Origin: Achromobacter anxifer
GTDB lineage: Bacteria; Pseudomonadota; Gammaproteobacteria; Burkholderiales; Burkholderiaceae_B
Length of the DNA: 64,000 nt
Assembly (NCBI RefSeq): GCF_903652925.1
Contig: NZ_CAHLAR010000001.1
Span: 1-64,000, forward strand
Reading direction: 5' to 3'
Position numbers and translations under genes: made by a program. The notes under the pieces are model-generated. The model searched no databases, was not told the origin of the DNA, and was given only the letters and a program-made list of their open reading frames with translations. Every line of letters starts with the position of its first letter. The stretch's first letter is position 1. Positions 25,253 through 34,523 of this stretch are shown in pieces.

Positions 25253-27397
25253 ATGACACAGACTCTGCAACCCGGACGGTATCAGAAATCCGCGCGGAAA
25301 TCCGGGCCCGCCGCCGCCTCCCAGGCCGCTCCCGGCCTGCGCCGCTGGCTGCCGTTGCTGGCGCTGTTCACTGCGGCCTGTGCGCCGGTGGACGCACAGC
25401 AGCGCAGCGCGTCCCTCAACGCCCAGCCCCAGCCCGCCGCCCAGGCGCCGCAACCCGCCATCTCGGTGCCGCCGGCCACGCTGGCGGGCCTGCCGCCCAC
25501 GGCCGATACGCCGGCGCTGGCCGCCGTGGTCGCCGCGCGCGAAGCCATGAACCGCAAGCAATGGTCCGTGCTGGGCGCGCTGGTGCCGCAGGCCAAGTCC
25601 GACCCGCTGGGCATGTACCCGGAATACTGGCTGCTGCGTTATCAGCTGTGGAGCCCGCCCGCCACCGGCCGGCCCACCGCCGACCTGCAGAAATTCATCA
25701 GCGCCAATCCCGACGCCTATCTGGCCGACCGCCTGCGCGCCGACTGGCTGCTGGCCGCCGCCCGCAGCGGCGACTTCGAAACCGTGCGCAAGCTCGCGCC
25801 CGTGAAGAACAGCAATGCGCAGATCGAGTGCGCCATCCTCGACGCCAAGCACATGACCGGGCAGCGCGCCACGGCGGCGCAAGCCACGGCCGCGTTTGCG
25901 CCGGGCACCTCGTGCTGGGCGCTGTACGACCAGCTGGTCGCCGACGGCATCATCGGCTGGGACCAGCTGGAGCCGCAGCTGCGCGACGCCATCGAGGCCA
26001 ACAAGACCACGGACGCGCGCAAGTTTGCGCAATACATGTTCGAGGCGCGCGACCTGAAGACCTATGACTTGCTCATGAAGGATCCCATGAAGTGGCTGAC
26101 GCGCCAGGACCGTCAGCCCGTGGGCCGCAACGAGAAGGAACTGGTGACGATCGCATTGGCGCGCCTGGCGCGTTCCGACGTGAGCGTGGCCGATTCCTAC
26201 CTGCGCCGCGAATGGGGCAAGTCGGGCGATTGGTCCAAGGCCATGGCCAAGTCGAACCTGGCCTGGGTCCGCGGCCAGTACGCGCTGGTCGCCGCGCTGA
26301 ATCTGGACAGCCGCGCCGACGATTGGTACCACGAGGCCGGCCACATCCGCATGACGGAATACAACGCCGCCTGGAAGGTGCGCGCCGCCTTGCGCCAGCC
26401 CAAGATCGACTGGAAGTGGGTCATCGAATCCATCGACCAGATGCCGCCCGCGCAGCAGGCCGATTCTTCCTGGGTCTACTGGAAGGCGCGCGGGCAGGCC
26501 GCGCGCGGCAACAAGGAACAGGCCGCCACCGCCTACGCCAGCATTGCCGACCGCTTCGATTTCTACGGCCAGTTGTCCGCCGAGGAGCTGGGCCGCCGCA
26601 TCACCGTGCCGCCGCGTCCGGCGCCCATCAGCGACAAGGAAATCACCGAGGCCCGCGCCAATCCCGGCCTGCGGCGCGCGATCCAGCTCTTCCGCCTGGG
26701 CTGGCGCGCCGAAGCCGTGCCGGAATGGAATTTCTCGCTGCGCGGCATGAGCGACCGCCAACTGATGGCGGCCGCCGAGCTGGCCCGCGCCGAGAACATC
26801 TACGACCGCGTGGTCAACACCTCCGACCGCACCGAGAAAGAGTTCGACTTCAGCCAGCGCTTCATCGCGCCCTTCGAAGGCCGCGTCACCGCCAAGGCCA
26901 ACGCCATTGCGCTGGATCCTGCATGGGTCTACGGCCTGATCCGCCAGGAATCGCGCTTCATCATGGATGCGCGCTCGCACGTGGGCGCATCCGGCCTGAT
27001 GCAGCTGATGCCGGCCACCGCCAAGTGGGTCGCGGGCAAGATCGGCATGAGCAATTTCACGCCGGACAGCGTCAACGACTTCGACACCAATACCGAGCTC
27101 GGCACCAACTACCTGAACATGGTGCTGCGCGACCTGAACGGTTCGCAGATGCTGGCCAGCGCGGGCTACAACGCCGGCCCGCGCCGTCCGCACAACTGGC
27201 GCTCGACCTTCACGCATCCGGTGGAAGGCGCCATCTTCGCCGAGACCATCCCGTTCAACGAAACGCGGACCTACGTGAAGAACGTGATGTCCAACTCGGT
27301 GTATTACGCGGCCATGTTCACCGGCCAGCCCCAGTCCTTGAAGGAACGCCTGGGCAATATCGTGCCGTTGGGCGCGGAAAGCACCTCGATCCCATGA
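25253..27397 (+). CDS. slt: Soluble-type lytic murein transglycosylase
   Basis: A 714-residue periplasmic lytic transglycosylase. An N-terminal hydrophobic segment ([15 protein letters not shown], about residues 31-46) acts as signal peptide; the TAAC could be a weak lipobox. A long alpha-helical superhelix (about 90-530) follows, then the SLT domain with catalytic Glu566 in [18 protein letters not shown] and [18 protein letters not shown]. It cleaves the MurNAc-GlcNAc bond to leave 1,6-anhydro ends. The length is slightly above E. coli Slt70. ATG 25253 has GGGACAGGG upstream. The stop overlaps the cca start by 4 bp. Confidence 0.94.
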   Translation: MTQTLQPGRYQKSARKSGPAAASQAAPGLRRWLPLLALFTAACAPVDAQQRSASLNAQPQPAAQAPQPAISVPPATLAGLPPTADTPALAAVVAAREAMNRKQWSVLGALVPQAKSDPLGMYPEYWLLRYQLWSPPATGRPTADLQKFISANPDAYLADRLRADWLLAAARSGDFETVRKLAPVKNSNAQIECAILDAKHMTGQRATAAQATAAFAPGTSCWALYDQLVADGIIGWDQLEPQLRDAIEANKTTDARKFAQYMFEARDLKTYDLLMKDPMKWLTRQDRQPVGRNEKELVTIALARLARSDVSVADSYLRREWGKSGDWSKAMAKSNLAWVRGQYALVAALNLDSRADDWYHEAGHIRMTEYNAAWKVRAALRQPKIDWKWVIESIDQMPPAQQADSSWVYWKARGQAARGNKEQAATAYASIADRFDFYGQLSAEELGRRITVPPRPAPISDKEITEARANPGLRRAIQLFRLGWRAEAVPEWNFSLRGMSDRQLMAAAELARAENIYDRVVNTSDRTEKEFDFSQRFIAPFEGRVTAKANAIALDPAWVYGLIRQESRFIMDARSHVGASGLMQLMPATAKWVAGKIGMSNFTPDSVNDFDTNTELGTNYLNMVLRDLNGSQMLASAGYNAGPRRPHNWRSTFTHPVEGAIFAETIPFNETRTYVKNVMSNSVYYAAMFTGQPQSLKERLGNIVPLGAESTSIP

Positions 27398-28542
27398 CGC
27401 GGGATCCGGCCACCGACGGCCTGCAGGTCTATATCGTGGGCGGAGCGGTGCGCGATGCGCTGCTCGGCCTGCCTCCCGGGGACCACGACTGGGTGGTGGT
27501 AGGCGCCACGCCCGAGGACATGGCGCGCCGCGGCTTCGTGCCGGTCGGCGGCGATTTCCCGGTATTCCTGCATCCGCGCAGCAAGGAGGAATACGCGCTG
27601 GCGCGCACCGAACGCAAGTCCGGGCGCGGCTACAAGGGTTTCACCTTCTATACCGGCGCCGACGTCACGCTGGAAGAAGATCTGCGCCGCCGCGACCTGA
27701 CCGTCAACGCCATCGCTCAGACCGGGGACGGCGCGCTGGTCGACCCCCTGGGTGGCGCGGCCGACGTGCGTGACCGCATCTTCCGCCACGTCGGCGAGGC
27801 GTTCGAAGAGGATCCGGTGCGCATCCTGCGGCTGGCCCGCTTCGCGGCCCGCTTCGCCGATTTTTCCGTGGCGCCCGAGACCCTGGCGTTGTGCCGCCGC
27901 ATGGTCGAAGCCGGTGAGGCCGACGCCCTGGTGGCCGAGCGGGTTTGGAAGGAGCTGTCGCGCGGCCTGATGGCGGCGGCGCCGTCGCGCATGCTGGGCA
28001 TCCTGCAGCAATGCGGCGCGCTGGCGCGCGTGATGCCCGAACTGCAAGGCGTGGAGCAAATCGCGGCCGAGGTGGACCGGGCCGCCGCGCAAGGGCTGTC
28101 GCTGCCGGGCCGCTATGCCTTGCTGTGCCGGCTGACGCCCGAGCGCGACGCCATGGGCCGCCGCTTGCGCGTGCCTACGGAATGCAACGACTACGCGCGG
28201 CTGTTGCCGGAAGTGCTGGCTGGGTTGGACGCCGCGGAGCAAAGCGCGGGGCAGAACGCGAGTCAGGGCGCAGACCCGGCCTCGGGATCAGGCGCGGACC
28301 CTGCCGATGCGCAGCTGGCGCTGATGGAGCGCGCCGATGCACTGCGCAAGCCGGAACGTTTTCTGGATTTGCTGGATGCGGCGGCCGTGCTGCGTGCCGT
28401 GGACCGCGCGGCCTGGCAGTCGCGCGTGGCGGTCGTGCGCGGCGTGGATGCCGGAGCCATCGCGAAGGCCTGCGCCGGAGATCCGGCGCGCATCAAGGAA
28501 CAGGTGCGCGCCGCGCGCCTGGAGCGCCTGCGGGCACAGTGA
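27394..28542 (+). CDS. cca: CCA tRNA nucleotidyltransferase
   Basis: A 382-residue class II CCA-adding enzyme that builds or repairs the 3' CCA of tRNAs. [12 protein letters not shown], then GDHDWVVVG (catalytic Asp pair), [32 protein letters not shown] and [15 protein letters not shown] are all present. The C-terminal HD phosphohydrolase domain of the E. coli enzyme is not recognisable, and a low-complexity Gly/Ala/Ser/Asp insert lies around residues 280-307. ATG 27394 overlaps the slt stop (ATGA), so the two genes are co-transcribed. Confidence 0.95.
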   Translation: MTRDPATDGLQVYIVGGAVRDALLGLPPGDHDWVVVGATPEDMARRGFVPVGGDFPVFLHPRSKEEYALARTERKSGRGYKGFTFYTGADVTLEEDLRRRDLTVNAIAQTGDGALVDPLGGAADVRDRIFRHVGEAFEEDPVRILRLARFAARFADFSVAPETLALCRRMVEAGEADALVAERVWKELSRGLMAAAPSRMLGILQQCGALARVMPELQGVEQIAAEVDRAAAQGLSLPGRYALLCRLTPERDAMGRRLRVPTECNDYARLLPEVLAGLDAAEQSAGQNASQGADPASGSGADPADAQLALMERADALRKPERFLDLLDAAAVLRAVDRAAWQSRVAVVRGVDAGAIAKACAGDPARIKEQVRAARLERLRAQ

Positions 28543-28589
28543 TCCCGCGATCGATCTGAACGCGGGGGCCATCGGGCCGCCGCGCGTTC

Positions 28590-29777
28590 CTACAGCTTGC
28601 CCAGCCGGTCGCCGCGCGAGAACCCCGCCAGCGGCTCGGTGATGCCGCGTCCCACCGCCAGCACCTTGAACAGCTCGCCCATTTCCGATTCGGACAGTAG
28701 CTTCTGCACGGGCGCCACGGCCTGCGCGTATTGCTGCGCGTCGCCAGGATCCAGCTGCGCCAACAGGTCCATCAGCCCCGCGTTCATCAGGAAGCGGGCC
28801 TGCGAGGTGTAGCCCAGGACCTGCAGGCCGGCGGCCAGCGCCGCGTCGGCCATGGCGGTGAAGTCGACGTGGGCGGTGATGTCCTGCAGGCCCGGCGCGG
28901 TGAAGGGATCGCCGTGGGCGTGATGGCGCAGGTGGCACATGAGCGTGCCGCCGGCGCGCTGCGGATGGTAGTACTCGCTGCGCGGAAAGCCATAGTCCAC
29001 CAGCAGCGCCGCGCCGCGCTCCAGCCAGCCGCCCATGGCGGAGATCCAGGCTTCGCCCTGCAAATTGATCTCGGATACGTAGCCGGGCAGCGCCGGCATG
29101 CGTTCGGCGACGGCGGCCGCCAGCGCCGGCGGCGCGGGGCGGTCTTCCCAGACGAAGCCTTGCGAGGCGTCCACCGCCACGCCGCGTTCCAGCACCTCGC
29201 CCGCGTCGCTCCAGCGGAAGATCGATACCGGCATCGCGTCCAGCACTTCGTTGGCCAGCACGCAGCCGGCAAAGCGCTGCGGCAGCGCGTCCAGCCACTG
29301 CACGCGGTCGCCGAACGGCGCCAGCCGTTCGGCCTGGCGCGCGCGCAGGTCGGCCGAGACTTCCAGGATCAGGTAGCGGGTCTGGTCCAGGCCCAGGGCG
29401 TCCAGTTCGCGCAGCACGCCTTCGGCCAGCGCGCCGGTGCCGGCGCCGAATTCCAGCACGGCGTCCGTCTGCGTCTGGCGCAGCACCTGGGCGGCCTGGC
29501 GGGCCAGTGTGCGGGAGAACAGCGGTGTCAGCTGGGGCGCGGTGACAAAGTCGCCCGCCGGCGCGCGGACCTCGCCGTCGGCCTCGGCCAGCTTGACGTT
29601 GCCGGCCGCGTAGTAGCCCAGCCCGGGCGCGTACAGCGCCTGCGCCATCCAGTGGTCGAACGACAGCCAGCCGCCGTGGGCGGCGATGGCGGCGCGCAGA
29701 TGCTCGGCGGCGGCGTCGCTGTGTTGCTGGGCGGCGGGGGACAGGGCGGGCAGGTTGGCGGGGGCGGATCGTTGCAT
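28590..29777 (-). CDS. SAM-dependent methyltransferase, MidA/NDUFAF7 family
   Basis: A 395-residue protein of the MidA/NDUFAF7 (DUF185) family. In mitochondria the homologue methylates an arginine of complex I subunit NDUFS2; the bacterial target is not established. The SAM loop is AVLEFGAGTGALAEGVL. YLILEVSADLRARQAERL, VLANEVLDAMPV and LVDYGFPRSEYYHPQRAGGT complete the family pattern. ATG 29777 is assumed; a TTG at 29798 in the same frame is an alternative and neither has a clear Shine-Dalgarno. The gene converges with cca. Confidence 0.9.
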   Translation of the reverse strand: MQRSAPANLPALSPAAQQHSDAAAEHLRAAIAAHGGWLSFDHWMAQALYAPGLGYYAAGNVKLAEADGEVRAPAGDFVTAPQLTPLFSRTLARQAAQVLRQTQTDAVLEFGAGTGALAEGVLRELDALGLDQTRYLILEVSADLRARQAERLAPFGDRVQWLDALPQRFAGCVLANEVLDAMPVSIFRWSDAGEVLERGVAVDASQGFVWEDRPAPPALAAAVAERMPALPGYVSEINLQGEAWISAMGGWLERGAALLVDYGFPRSEYYHPQRAGGTLMCHLRHHAHGDPFTAPGLQDITAHVDFTAMADAALAAGLQVLGYTSQARFLMNAGLMDLLAQLDPGDAQQYAQAVAPVQKLLSESEMGELFKVLAVGRGITEPLAGFSRGDRLGKL

Positions 29778-29812
29778 GGTCGGGGAGAGCGTGGGCAAGC
29801 GGACATTTTCCC

Positions 29813-29846
29813 AAAAAGCAAACCCCGCGGCAGGCGCGGGGTTTGC
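29813..29846 (-). terminator. Rho-independent terminator of the DEAD-box helicase gene
   Basis: A perfect 12-bp stem GCAAACCCCGCG (29818-29829) with its complement at 29835-29846 and a 5-nt loop is followed on the minus strand by TTTTT (29817-29813). It sits 20 bp after the rhlE-type stop codon. Confidence 0.93.
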
Positions 29847-29866
29847 TGTGGGTTCAAGCGGGACTA

Positions 29867-31669
29867 TCAGCCGCGGCGGTCGGCCGACTTGCCGAAGCGC
29901 TTGGCGGGGCCGCCGGGACGCTTGTCGAACGAGGGCTTGCCACGGAAACCGCCTTCCGGACGGTCGCCGCCGCGGAAGCCGCCTTCACGCTGCGGACGGT
30001 CGCCGAAGCTGGGACGGTCGCTGAAGCTCGGGCGGTCGCCGAAGCTGGCGCGGTCGTTGTAGCTGGGGCGCGCATCGCGGTCGCCGCCACGGAAACCACC
30101 TTCACGCGGGCCGCGCTCGCTGAACGGGCGGGCATCGCGCTGGGGGCGGTCGCCATAGCTGGGACGGTCGCCGAAGCTGGGACGCGAATCGCGGTCGCCG
30201 CCGCGGAAGCCGCCTTCGCGCTGGGGACGGTCACCGAAGGGACGATTGCCCTGGTAGCCGCCTTCGCGTTGCGGGCGGTCGCCGAAGCTGGGGCGATCGC
30301 TGAAGGAACGGGCCGGACGGTCGCCGAACGGACGGTTGCCTTGGTAGCCGCCCTCGCGCGGAGCGCCGTCGCGGTTGCCTTGATAGCCGCCTTCACGCGG
30401 CTTGAACTCGCCACGCGGGCCGCCGAAGGAACGACCCTCGCGGTTGCCCTGGTAGCCGCCGCCCGGACGCTTGCCGAACGAGGGCTTGCCGCCGCGCGGA
30501 CCGGCGCCGCCGGTCGAGGGACGCGGGGTGCGCTTGGGTTCCAGGCCGGCGATCACTTCAGGGGTGATCGATTGGCCGATGTAATGCTCGATGCGGCGGA
30601 CCTTGTGGCGCTCGGAGTGCGTGGCCAGCGTGAAGGCCAGGCCGCTGCGGCCGGCGCGGCCGGTACGGCCGATACGGTGCACGTAGTCTTCGGCCTGCAT
30701 CGGCAGGTCGAAGTTGACGGCGTGGCTGATGCCTTGCACGTCGATGCCGCGGGCGGCCACGTCGGTCGCCACCAGGATGCGCAGCTGGCCGCGTTGCAGT
30801 TGCGACAGCGTACGGGTGCGCTGGCGCTGGTTCATGTCGCCGTGCAGGGCGGCGGCGGCAAAGCCCTGGTCGGCCAGGCGGTCGGCCAGATCGTCGGCGC
30901 CGCGCTTGGTCGACGTGAAGACGATGGCTTGGTCCAGCGAGGCGTCGCGCAGCACGTGGTCGAGCAGCTGCATCTTGTGGCTGGCGTCGTCCGCGTACAG
31001 CAGGCTTTGCGTGATGTTGGTGTGCTTTTCCTTGGCGCCGGCGATCTCGATGCGCTGCGGTTCGCGCATCATGCGCGAGGCCAGCTTGGCGACGGTGCCG
31101 TCCAGCGTGGCCGAGAACAGCAGCGTCTGGCGGCCTTCCGGCAGGCGGCTGACGATGGTCTCGATATCTTCGATGAAGCCCATGTCCAGCATGCGGTCGG
31201 CTTCGTCCAGCACCAGCGTGTGCACGGTGTTCAGTTTGACGCGGCCGGAGTTCAGGTGGTCGATCAGGCGGCCGGGGGTGGCGACCAGCACGTCCACGCG
31301 GCGCGACAGCGCCTTCAGCTGCGCGCCATAGGGCATGCCGCCGACAACGGTGGCGGTGCGCAGGTCGGCCAGCTTGCGGCCGTAGGTGGCGGTGGCGTCG
31401 GTGACCTGCAGGGCCAGTTCGCGGGTCGGGGTCAGCACCAGCACTTGCACGCCGACGCCCTTGTTGGCGGGCATCTGGGCGATGCGGTGCAGGGCCGGCA
31501 GCATGAAGGCCGCGGTCTTGCCGCTACCCGTCTGCGAGGACACCATCAGGTCGTGGCCGGCCAGCGCCTGCGGAATGGCGGATGCTTGGACGGGGGTGGG
31601 GGTGGTGAAGCCAGCGTCTTGAATGGCCGACAACAGAGCGGGCGCCAGGCCCAGGTTTTCGAAAGACAT
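29867..31669 (-). CDS. rhlE: DEAD-box RNA helicase, RhlE type, with repetitive C-terminal tail
   Basis: A 600-residue ATP-dependent RNA helicase. The Q motif FENLGLAPALLSAIQDAGF, Walker A SSQTGSGKTAAF, PTRELALQV, DEADRMLD, SAT, RGIDVQGISHAVNFDLP and HRIGRTGRAGR are all intact (residues 3-370). After residue 380 comes a 220-residue Arg/Gly/Asp/Pro-rich tail of repeats near GGYQGNRPFGDRP, likely disordered and RNA-binding. RhlE helicases act in ribosome maturation and cold adaptation. AAGGGAAAG precedes ATG 31669; the 278-bp upstream gap may hold a long leader. The tail creates a long open frame on the opposite strand that is not a gene. Confidence 0.95.
   Translation of the reverse strand: MSFENLGLAPALLSAIQDAGFTTPTPVQASAIPQALAGHDLMVSSQTGSGKTAAFMLPALHRIAQMPANKGVGVQVLVLTPTRELALQVTDATATYGRKLADLRTATVVGGMPYGAQLKALSRRVDVLVATPGRLIDHLNSGRVKLNTVHTLVLDEADRMLDMGFIEDIETIVSRLPEGRQTLLFSATLDGTVAKLASRMMREPQRIEIAGAKEKHTNITQSLLYADDASHKMQLLDHVLRDASLDQAIVFTSTKRGADDLADRLADQGFAAAALHGDMNQRQRTRTLSQLQRGQLRILVATDVAARGIDVQGISHAVNFDLPMQAEDYVHRIGRTGRAGRSGLAFTLATHSERHKVRRIEHYIGQSITPEVIAGLEPKRTPRPSTGGAGPRGGKPSFGKRPGGGYQGNREGRSFGGPRGEFKPREGGYQGNRDGAPREGGYQGNRPFGDRPARSFSDRPSFGDRPQREGGYQGNRPFGDRPQREGGFRGGDRDSRPSFGDRPSYGDRPQRDARPFSERGPREGGFRGGDRDARPSYNDRASFGDRPSFSDRPSFGDRPQREGGFRGGDRPEGGFRGKPSFDKRPGGPAKRFGKSADRRG
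29900..30480 (-). repeat. Intragenic repeats encoding the RhlE tail
   Basis: The DNA contains many imperfect copies of a 27-36 bp unit, visible on the plus strand as recurring CGGTCGCCGAAGCTGGGACG and GCCGCCTTCGCG blocks. They encode FGDRP, REGGYQGNRP and FRGGDRD modules and are prone to copy-number change. Confidence 0.8.
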
Positions 31670-31947
31670 TACTTTCCCTTGCCGCAATCAATGCGACGCA
31701 GTGCTTGGTCGGGCCAGGGGATTAGGCGGCCGGATCCAGGCGACGGTTGATGGAGCATCGTGCCGACCGAATCAACCGTGCGCGTGGCGCGTTCTCGTGT
31801 ACTGAGTGGAACGCAGGGCGAAAGGAAAGGAGGTCAGGAATCGATGATAGTTCGGCATGGGGCCGGGGCTGTGTCACCCGGCAGACTGCGAAAACTTCCG
31901 CTAAATCAAGGCGGTAAATGCCGAACTCGTTTTGTGCAGTGCGGCGA

Positions 31948-32709
31948 TCATAACCCGAATTCGCCTTGCATGGGAATTATTTTTTTGTCCAGCTCCCAAT
32001 CAATAGGGTTTTTCCCTTGGTTGGCCAGCCACTGATTGGTCGCCAGGAAATGCCCGCAGCCCAGGAAGGGCACAGGCGGCCTTCTGGCGGATAGCGGAGA
32101 GGGATGGTTGGACATCAGGACCAGGTGGCCACTGTTGTCTGGCAGCAACGTCCGCTTGGCCTGGGCATGGGCGCCCCAGAGCATGAAAACCTTGGGCGAG
32201 GGGTCGCGGGCGACCAGGGCGATCAAGGCATCCGTCACCGTTTCCCAGCCGCGCTTGGCGTGGGAGGCGGGCTGCCCGTCCTCCACTGTCAGGGCGGTGT
32301 TCAGCAGCAGCACGCCCTGATCGGCCCAGCCGCTCAGGTCGTTGCCGGCCGGCGCCCGGCTGCCCGGAAACTCCTGGGCGATCTCATTGAAGATGTTGCG
32401 CAGGCTGGGTGGACGCTTGCAGTCGTCCGGCACCGAGAAGGCCAGGCCCTGCGCCTGGCCCGGGCCATGGTAGGGATCCTGCCCCAGGATCACCACGCGC
32501 ACATCCGACGGCGCCAGGCCGTGCAGGGCGCGAAAGGGCGTCGCGGGATAGACGGTCGTGCCTTCGCTCAGGCGTTTCTCGACATGGGCCGTCACCGCGG
32601 CCAGCGCGTCGGCCACCGGCCTGGCGGCGAACGCCTCTTGCCAGGCGGCGGGAAGTTGCGCCGTCTGGGCGGCGAGGGCGTGGGGTATCAGGCGGTTGTC
32701 GGTCGGCAT
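31948..32709 (-). CDS. ung: Uracil-DNA glycosylase, family 1
   Basis: A 253-residue DNA repair enzyme that removes uracil from DNA. The catalytic loop VVILGQDPYHGPGQAQGLAF holds Asp78 as the water-activating residue, and the DNA-intercalating motif HPSPLSARR is near the C-terminus. LRNIFNEI, WADQGVLLLNTALTVEDGQP and WLANQGKNPIDWEL complete the family. The length fits. ATG 32709 has no clear Shine-Dalgarno. The gene is divergent from the CsgG-type operon. Confidence 0.97.
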   Translation of the reverse strand: MPTDNRLIPHALAAQTAQLPAAWQEAFAARPVADALAAVTAHVEKRLSEGTTVYPATPFRALHGLAPSDVRVVILGQDPYHGPGQAQGLAFSVPDDCKRPPSLRNIFNEIAQEFPGSRAPAGNDLSGWADQGVLLLNTALTVEDGQPASHAKRGWETVTDALIALVARDPSPKVFMLWGAHAQAKRTLLPDNSGHLVLMSNHPSPLSARRPPVPFLGCGHFLATNQWLANQGKNPIDWELDKKIIPMQGEFGL

Positions 32710-32745
32710 GGCGGGATTTTGGCACAGCCCGTTTCTTTCGATTTT

Positions 32746-32774
32746 TTGCCACGAATCGCGATCTTCCCTTAATT
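32746..32774 (+). promoter_or_regulatory. Probable promoter of the CsgG-type lipoprotein operon
   Basis: TTGCCA (32746-32751) and TTAATT (32769-32774) with a 17-bp spacer form a plausible sigma-70 promoter. Downstream, two imperfect direct repeats beginning GTGCGA and ending TAGG lie at 32806-32821 and 32828-32842, the second overlapping the ribosome site; they are candidate operator or translational control elements. Confidence 0.4.
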
Positions 32775-32850
32775 ACACCCGGTAACGTCCGTTATGAATA
32801 GATACGTGCGATTTCAATAGGAAATAGGTGCGACTTTCTAGGAGAATGTG

Positions 32851-33804
32851 TTGAGAATCTATATAGCCTTGGCGGTATCGCTGGCGCTGGCTGGGTGCGC
32901 CACGGTTTCCAAGCCCTTGGCCGTTACCGAAACGCCGGCCAGCCGTAACGAACAGGTCCAGGCGCAGGCGGCCGTGGCGCAACCCGAAGCGCCCGTGCTC
33001 AAGCGCAAGGTCGCCATTGCGCGATTCAGCAATGAAACCCGCTATGGCCGCACCTTCCAGACCGATGCGAACCAGGATCCGCTGGGCAAGCAGACGTCCG
33101 ACATGCTTGCCAGCCGCCTGACCGACTCCAAGCGCTTCCTGGTGTTCGAGCGTTCGGACCTGAACAAGGTGCTGGCCGAGCAGAAGATCTCGGGCGACGC
33201 CGGTCTGATCGGCGTGGACACCATCATCGTCGGCTCCCTGACCGAGTTTGGCCGCAGCACCGAAGGCAAGGCCGGCTTCCTCAGTGCGACCAAGGTGCAG
33301 ACGGCGCGGGCCAAGGTGGAAGCGCGTCTGGTGGATGTGCGCACCGGCCATGTCTTCTTTTCCGTGACCGGCAGCGGCAATGCCAGCACCGAATCCGGCC
33401 AGATCGCCGGTTGGGGCAGCAAGGCCGAGTACGACGGCACCCTCAACGACCAAGCCATCGGCGCGGCCATTTCCGACATGATCGGACGCCTGATCACCAA
33501 GATGGAGGAACGCCCCTGGCGCACCGCCGTACTCAAGGCGTCCGGCCGGCAGGTGCTGATTGCCGGCGGCGCGCGCCAGGGCTTGAAGGTTGGCGATCAA
33601 CTGGTGGTCTATCAGGCCGGCGAGAAGGTGAAGAACGATCAGACGGGTTTTGCGATCGACCTGCCGCCGTCGGCGGTGGGCACCCTGCGCGTGGTCGATT
33701 TCTTCGGCGACACCGAAACCAACGAAGGGGCGATCTGCGAACTGGTGTCCGGCGCGATTCCGCCCGGCGCCAAGGGCGTGTTCGTGGCCCAGAGCAAGAG
33801 GTAA
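32851..33804 (+). CDS. CsgG/HfaB-family outer-membrane lipoprotein
   Basis: A 317-residue lipoprotein of the CsgG family; the family founder forms the curli export pore. The signal peptide RIYIALAVSLALAGC has a lipobox LAGC with Cys16. KVAIARFSNETRYGRTF, GKQTSDMLASRLTDSKRFLV, FERSDLNKVLAEQ and VDTIIVGSLTEFGR are the CsgG pattern. No ATG fits: AGGAG at 32840-32844 is 6 bases from TTG 32851 but only 3 from GTG 32848, so TTG is preferred. No curlin genes are near; the three downstream lipoprotein genes form its operon. Confidence 0.88.
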   Translation: MRIYIALAVSLALAGCATVSKPLAVTETPASRNEQVQAQAAVAQPEAPVLKRKVAIARFSNETRYGRTFQTDANQDPLGKQTSDMLASRLTDSKRFLVFERSDLNKVLAEQKISGDAGLIGVDTIIVGSLTEFGRSTEGKAGFLSATKVQTARAKVEARLVDVRTGHVFFSVTGSGNASTESGQIAGWGSKAEYDGTLNDQAIGAAISDMIGRLITKMEERPWRTAVLKASGRQVLIAGGARQGLKVGDQLVVYQAGEKVKNDQTGFAIDLPPSAVGTLRVVDFFGDTETNEGAICELVSGAIPPGAKGVFVAQSKR

Positions 33805-33807
33805 AGC

Positions 33808-34131
33808 ATGAAATCCATACGTATTGCCATCGCGCTGGCCCTGGCCGCGCAGCTTGCCGCCTGCGCCATGCCCCACGGCCACGTGTCTTCCGGAACGCAG
33901 CGCCCCACGCTGGGCTTCATCGGCCAGCCGCCCGGCACGGTCGTCAAGGTGGACGGCCTGCCGTTGGACCCGAATGTCACCGTCGATGGCGCGATGACCG
34001 TCGTGCGCGTGGAGGAAGGCGTGCATCGCGTACAGGTCGAACAGAACGGCACGGTCATCCACCAGGAGCAGATCTACCTGTCCGGCGGCGAACGCAAGAT
34101 TCTCGATCTAGGCAAAGGAAACGTGAAATGA
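33808..34131 (+). CDS. Small lipoprotein of the CsgG-type operon
   Basis: A 107-residue predicted lipoprotein: signal peptide MKSIRIAIALALAAQ, lipobox LAAC with Cys19. The mature part (FIGQPPGTVVKVDGLPLDPN, then VVRVEEGVHRVQVEQNGTVI) resembles PEGA-type surface beta domains, in which a glycine-rich turn is followed by short strands, but similarity is weak. It follows the CsgG-type gene by 3 bp with GAGG upstream, and overlaps the DUF4810 gene by 4 bp. I know of no named family for it; its position suggests an accessory part of the same envelope complex. Confidence 0.75.
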   Translation: MKSIRIAIALALAAQLAACAMPHGHVSSGTQRPTLGFIGQPPGTVVKVDGLPLDPNVTVDGAMTVVRVEEGVHRVQVEQNGTVIHQEQIYLSGGERKILDLGKGNVK

Positions 34132-34523
34132 AGCGCCTCATTACTCTCCCTCTCGTGGCCGCGGCGTTGCTGCTCAGCGCCGGCTGCGCCCAGAACCAGG
34201 GCAAGTACACCTGGGGCAAGTACGACGATGCCCTGCATTCGTTCTACAAGCAGCCCGGCCAATCCGCCGAGTACATGGCCGAACTCGAAAAGACCATCCA
34301 GACCGCCGAAGCGGGCAAGCGGCCCCTGGCGCCCGGAATCTATGCCGAGTACGGCTACATGCTGATGCTGGCGCAACGCAATGGCGAAGCCGTGACCTAC
34401 TTCCAGAAGGAAAAGGCGGCGTGGCCGGAGTCGGCGCGCTTCATGGACGGAATGATCAAGACCGCGGGCGGCGCCGTGGATACCAAGCCGCAAGCCGGCG
34501 ATACCAAACAGGTGCAAGGATGA
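34128..34523 (+). CDS. DUF4810 lipoprotein
   Basis: A 131-residue lipoprotein of the DUF4810 family, function unknown. Signal peptide MKRLITLPLVAAALLLSAGC with Cys20; the mature start YTWGKYDDALHSFYKQPG is diagnostic. The rest is helical with TPR-like character (GIYAEYGYMLMLAQRNGEAV, TYFQKEKAAWPESARFM). AAAGGAA precedes ATG 34128; both ends overlap neighbours by 4 bp. It is the middle member of the conserved CsgG-DUF4810-DUF799 set, also known in Neisseria next to GNA1162. Confidence 0.88.
   Translation: MKRLITLPLVAAALLLSAGCAQNQGKYTWGKYDDALHSFYKQPGQSAEYMAELEKTIQTAEAGKRPLAPGIYAEYGYMLMLAQRNGEAVTYFQKEKAAWPESARFMDGMIKTAGGAVDTKPQAGDTKQVQG

Noticed and set aside
25133-27217. 694-codon minus-strand frame opposite slt
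   Set aside because: A shadow of slt; no motif, and slt has its catalytic SLT domain in the plus frame.
29843-31750. Open frame of 635 codons on the plus strand opposite rhlE
   Set aside because: It results from the GC-rich, repeat-built rhlE tail. The helicase motifs on the minus strand are complete, and the plus frame has no recognisable domain or ribosome site.
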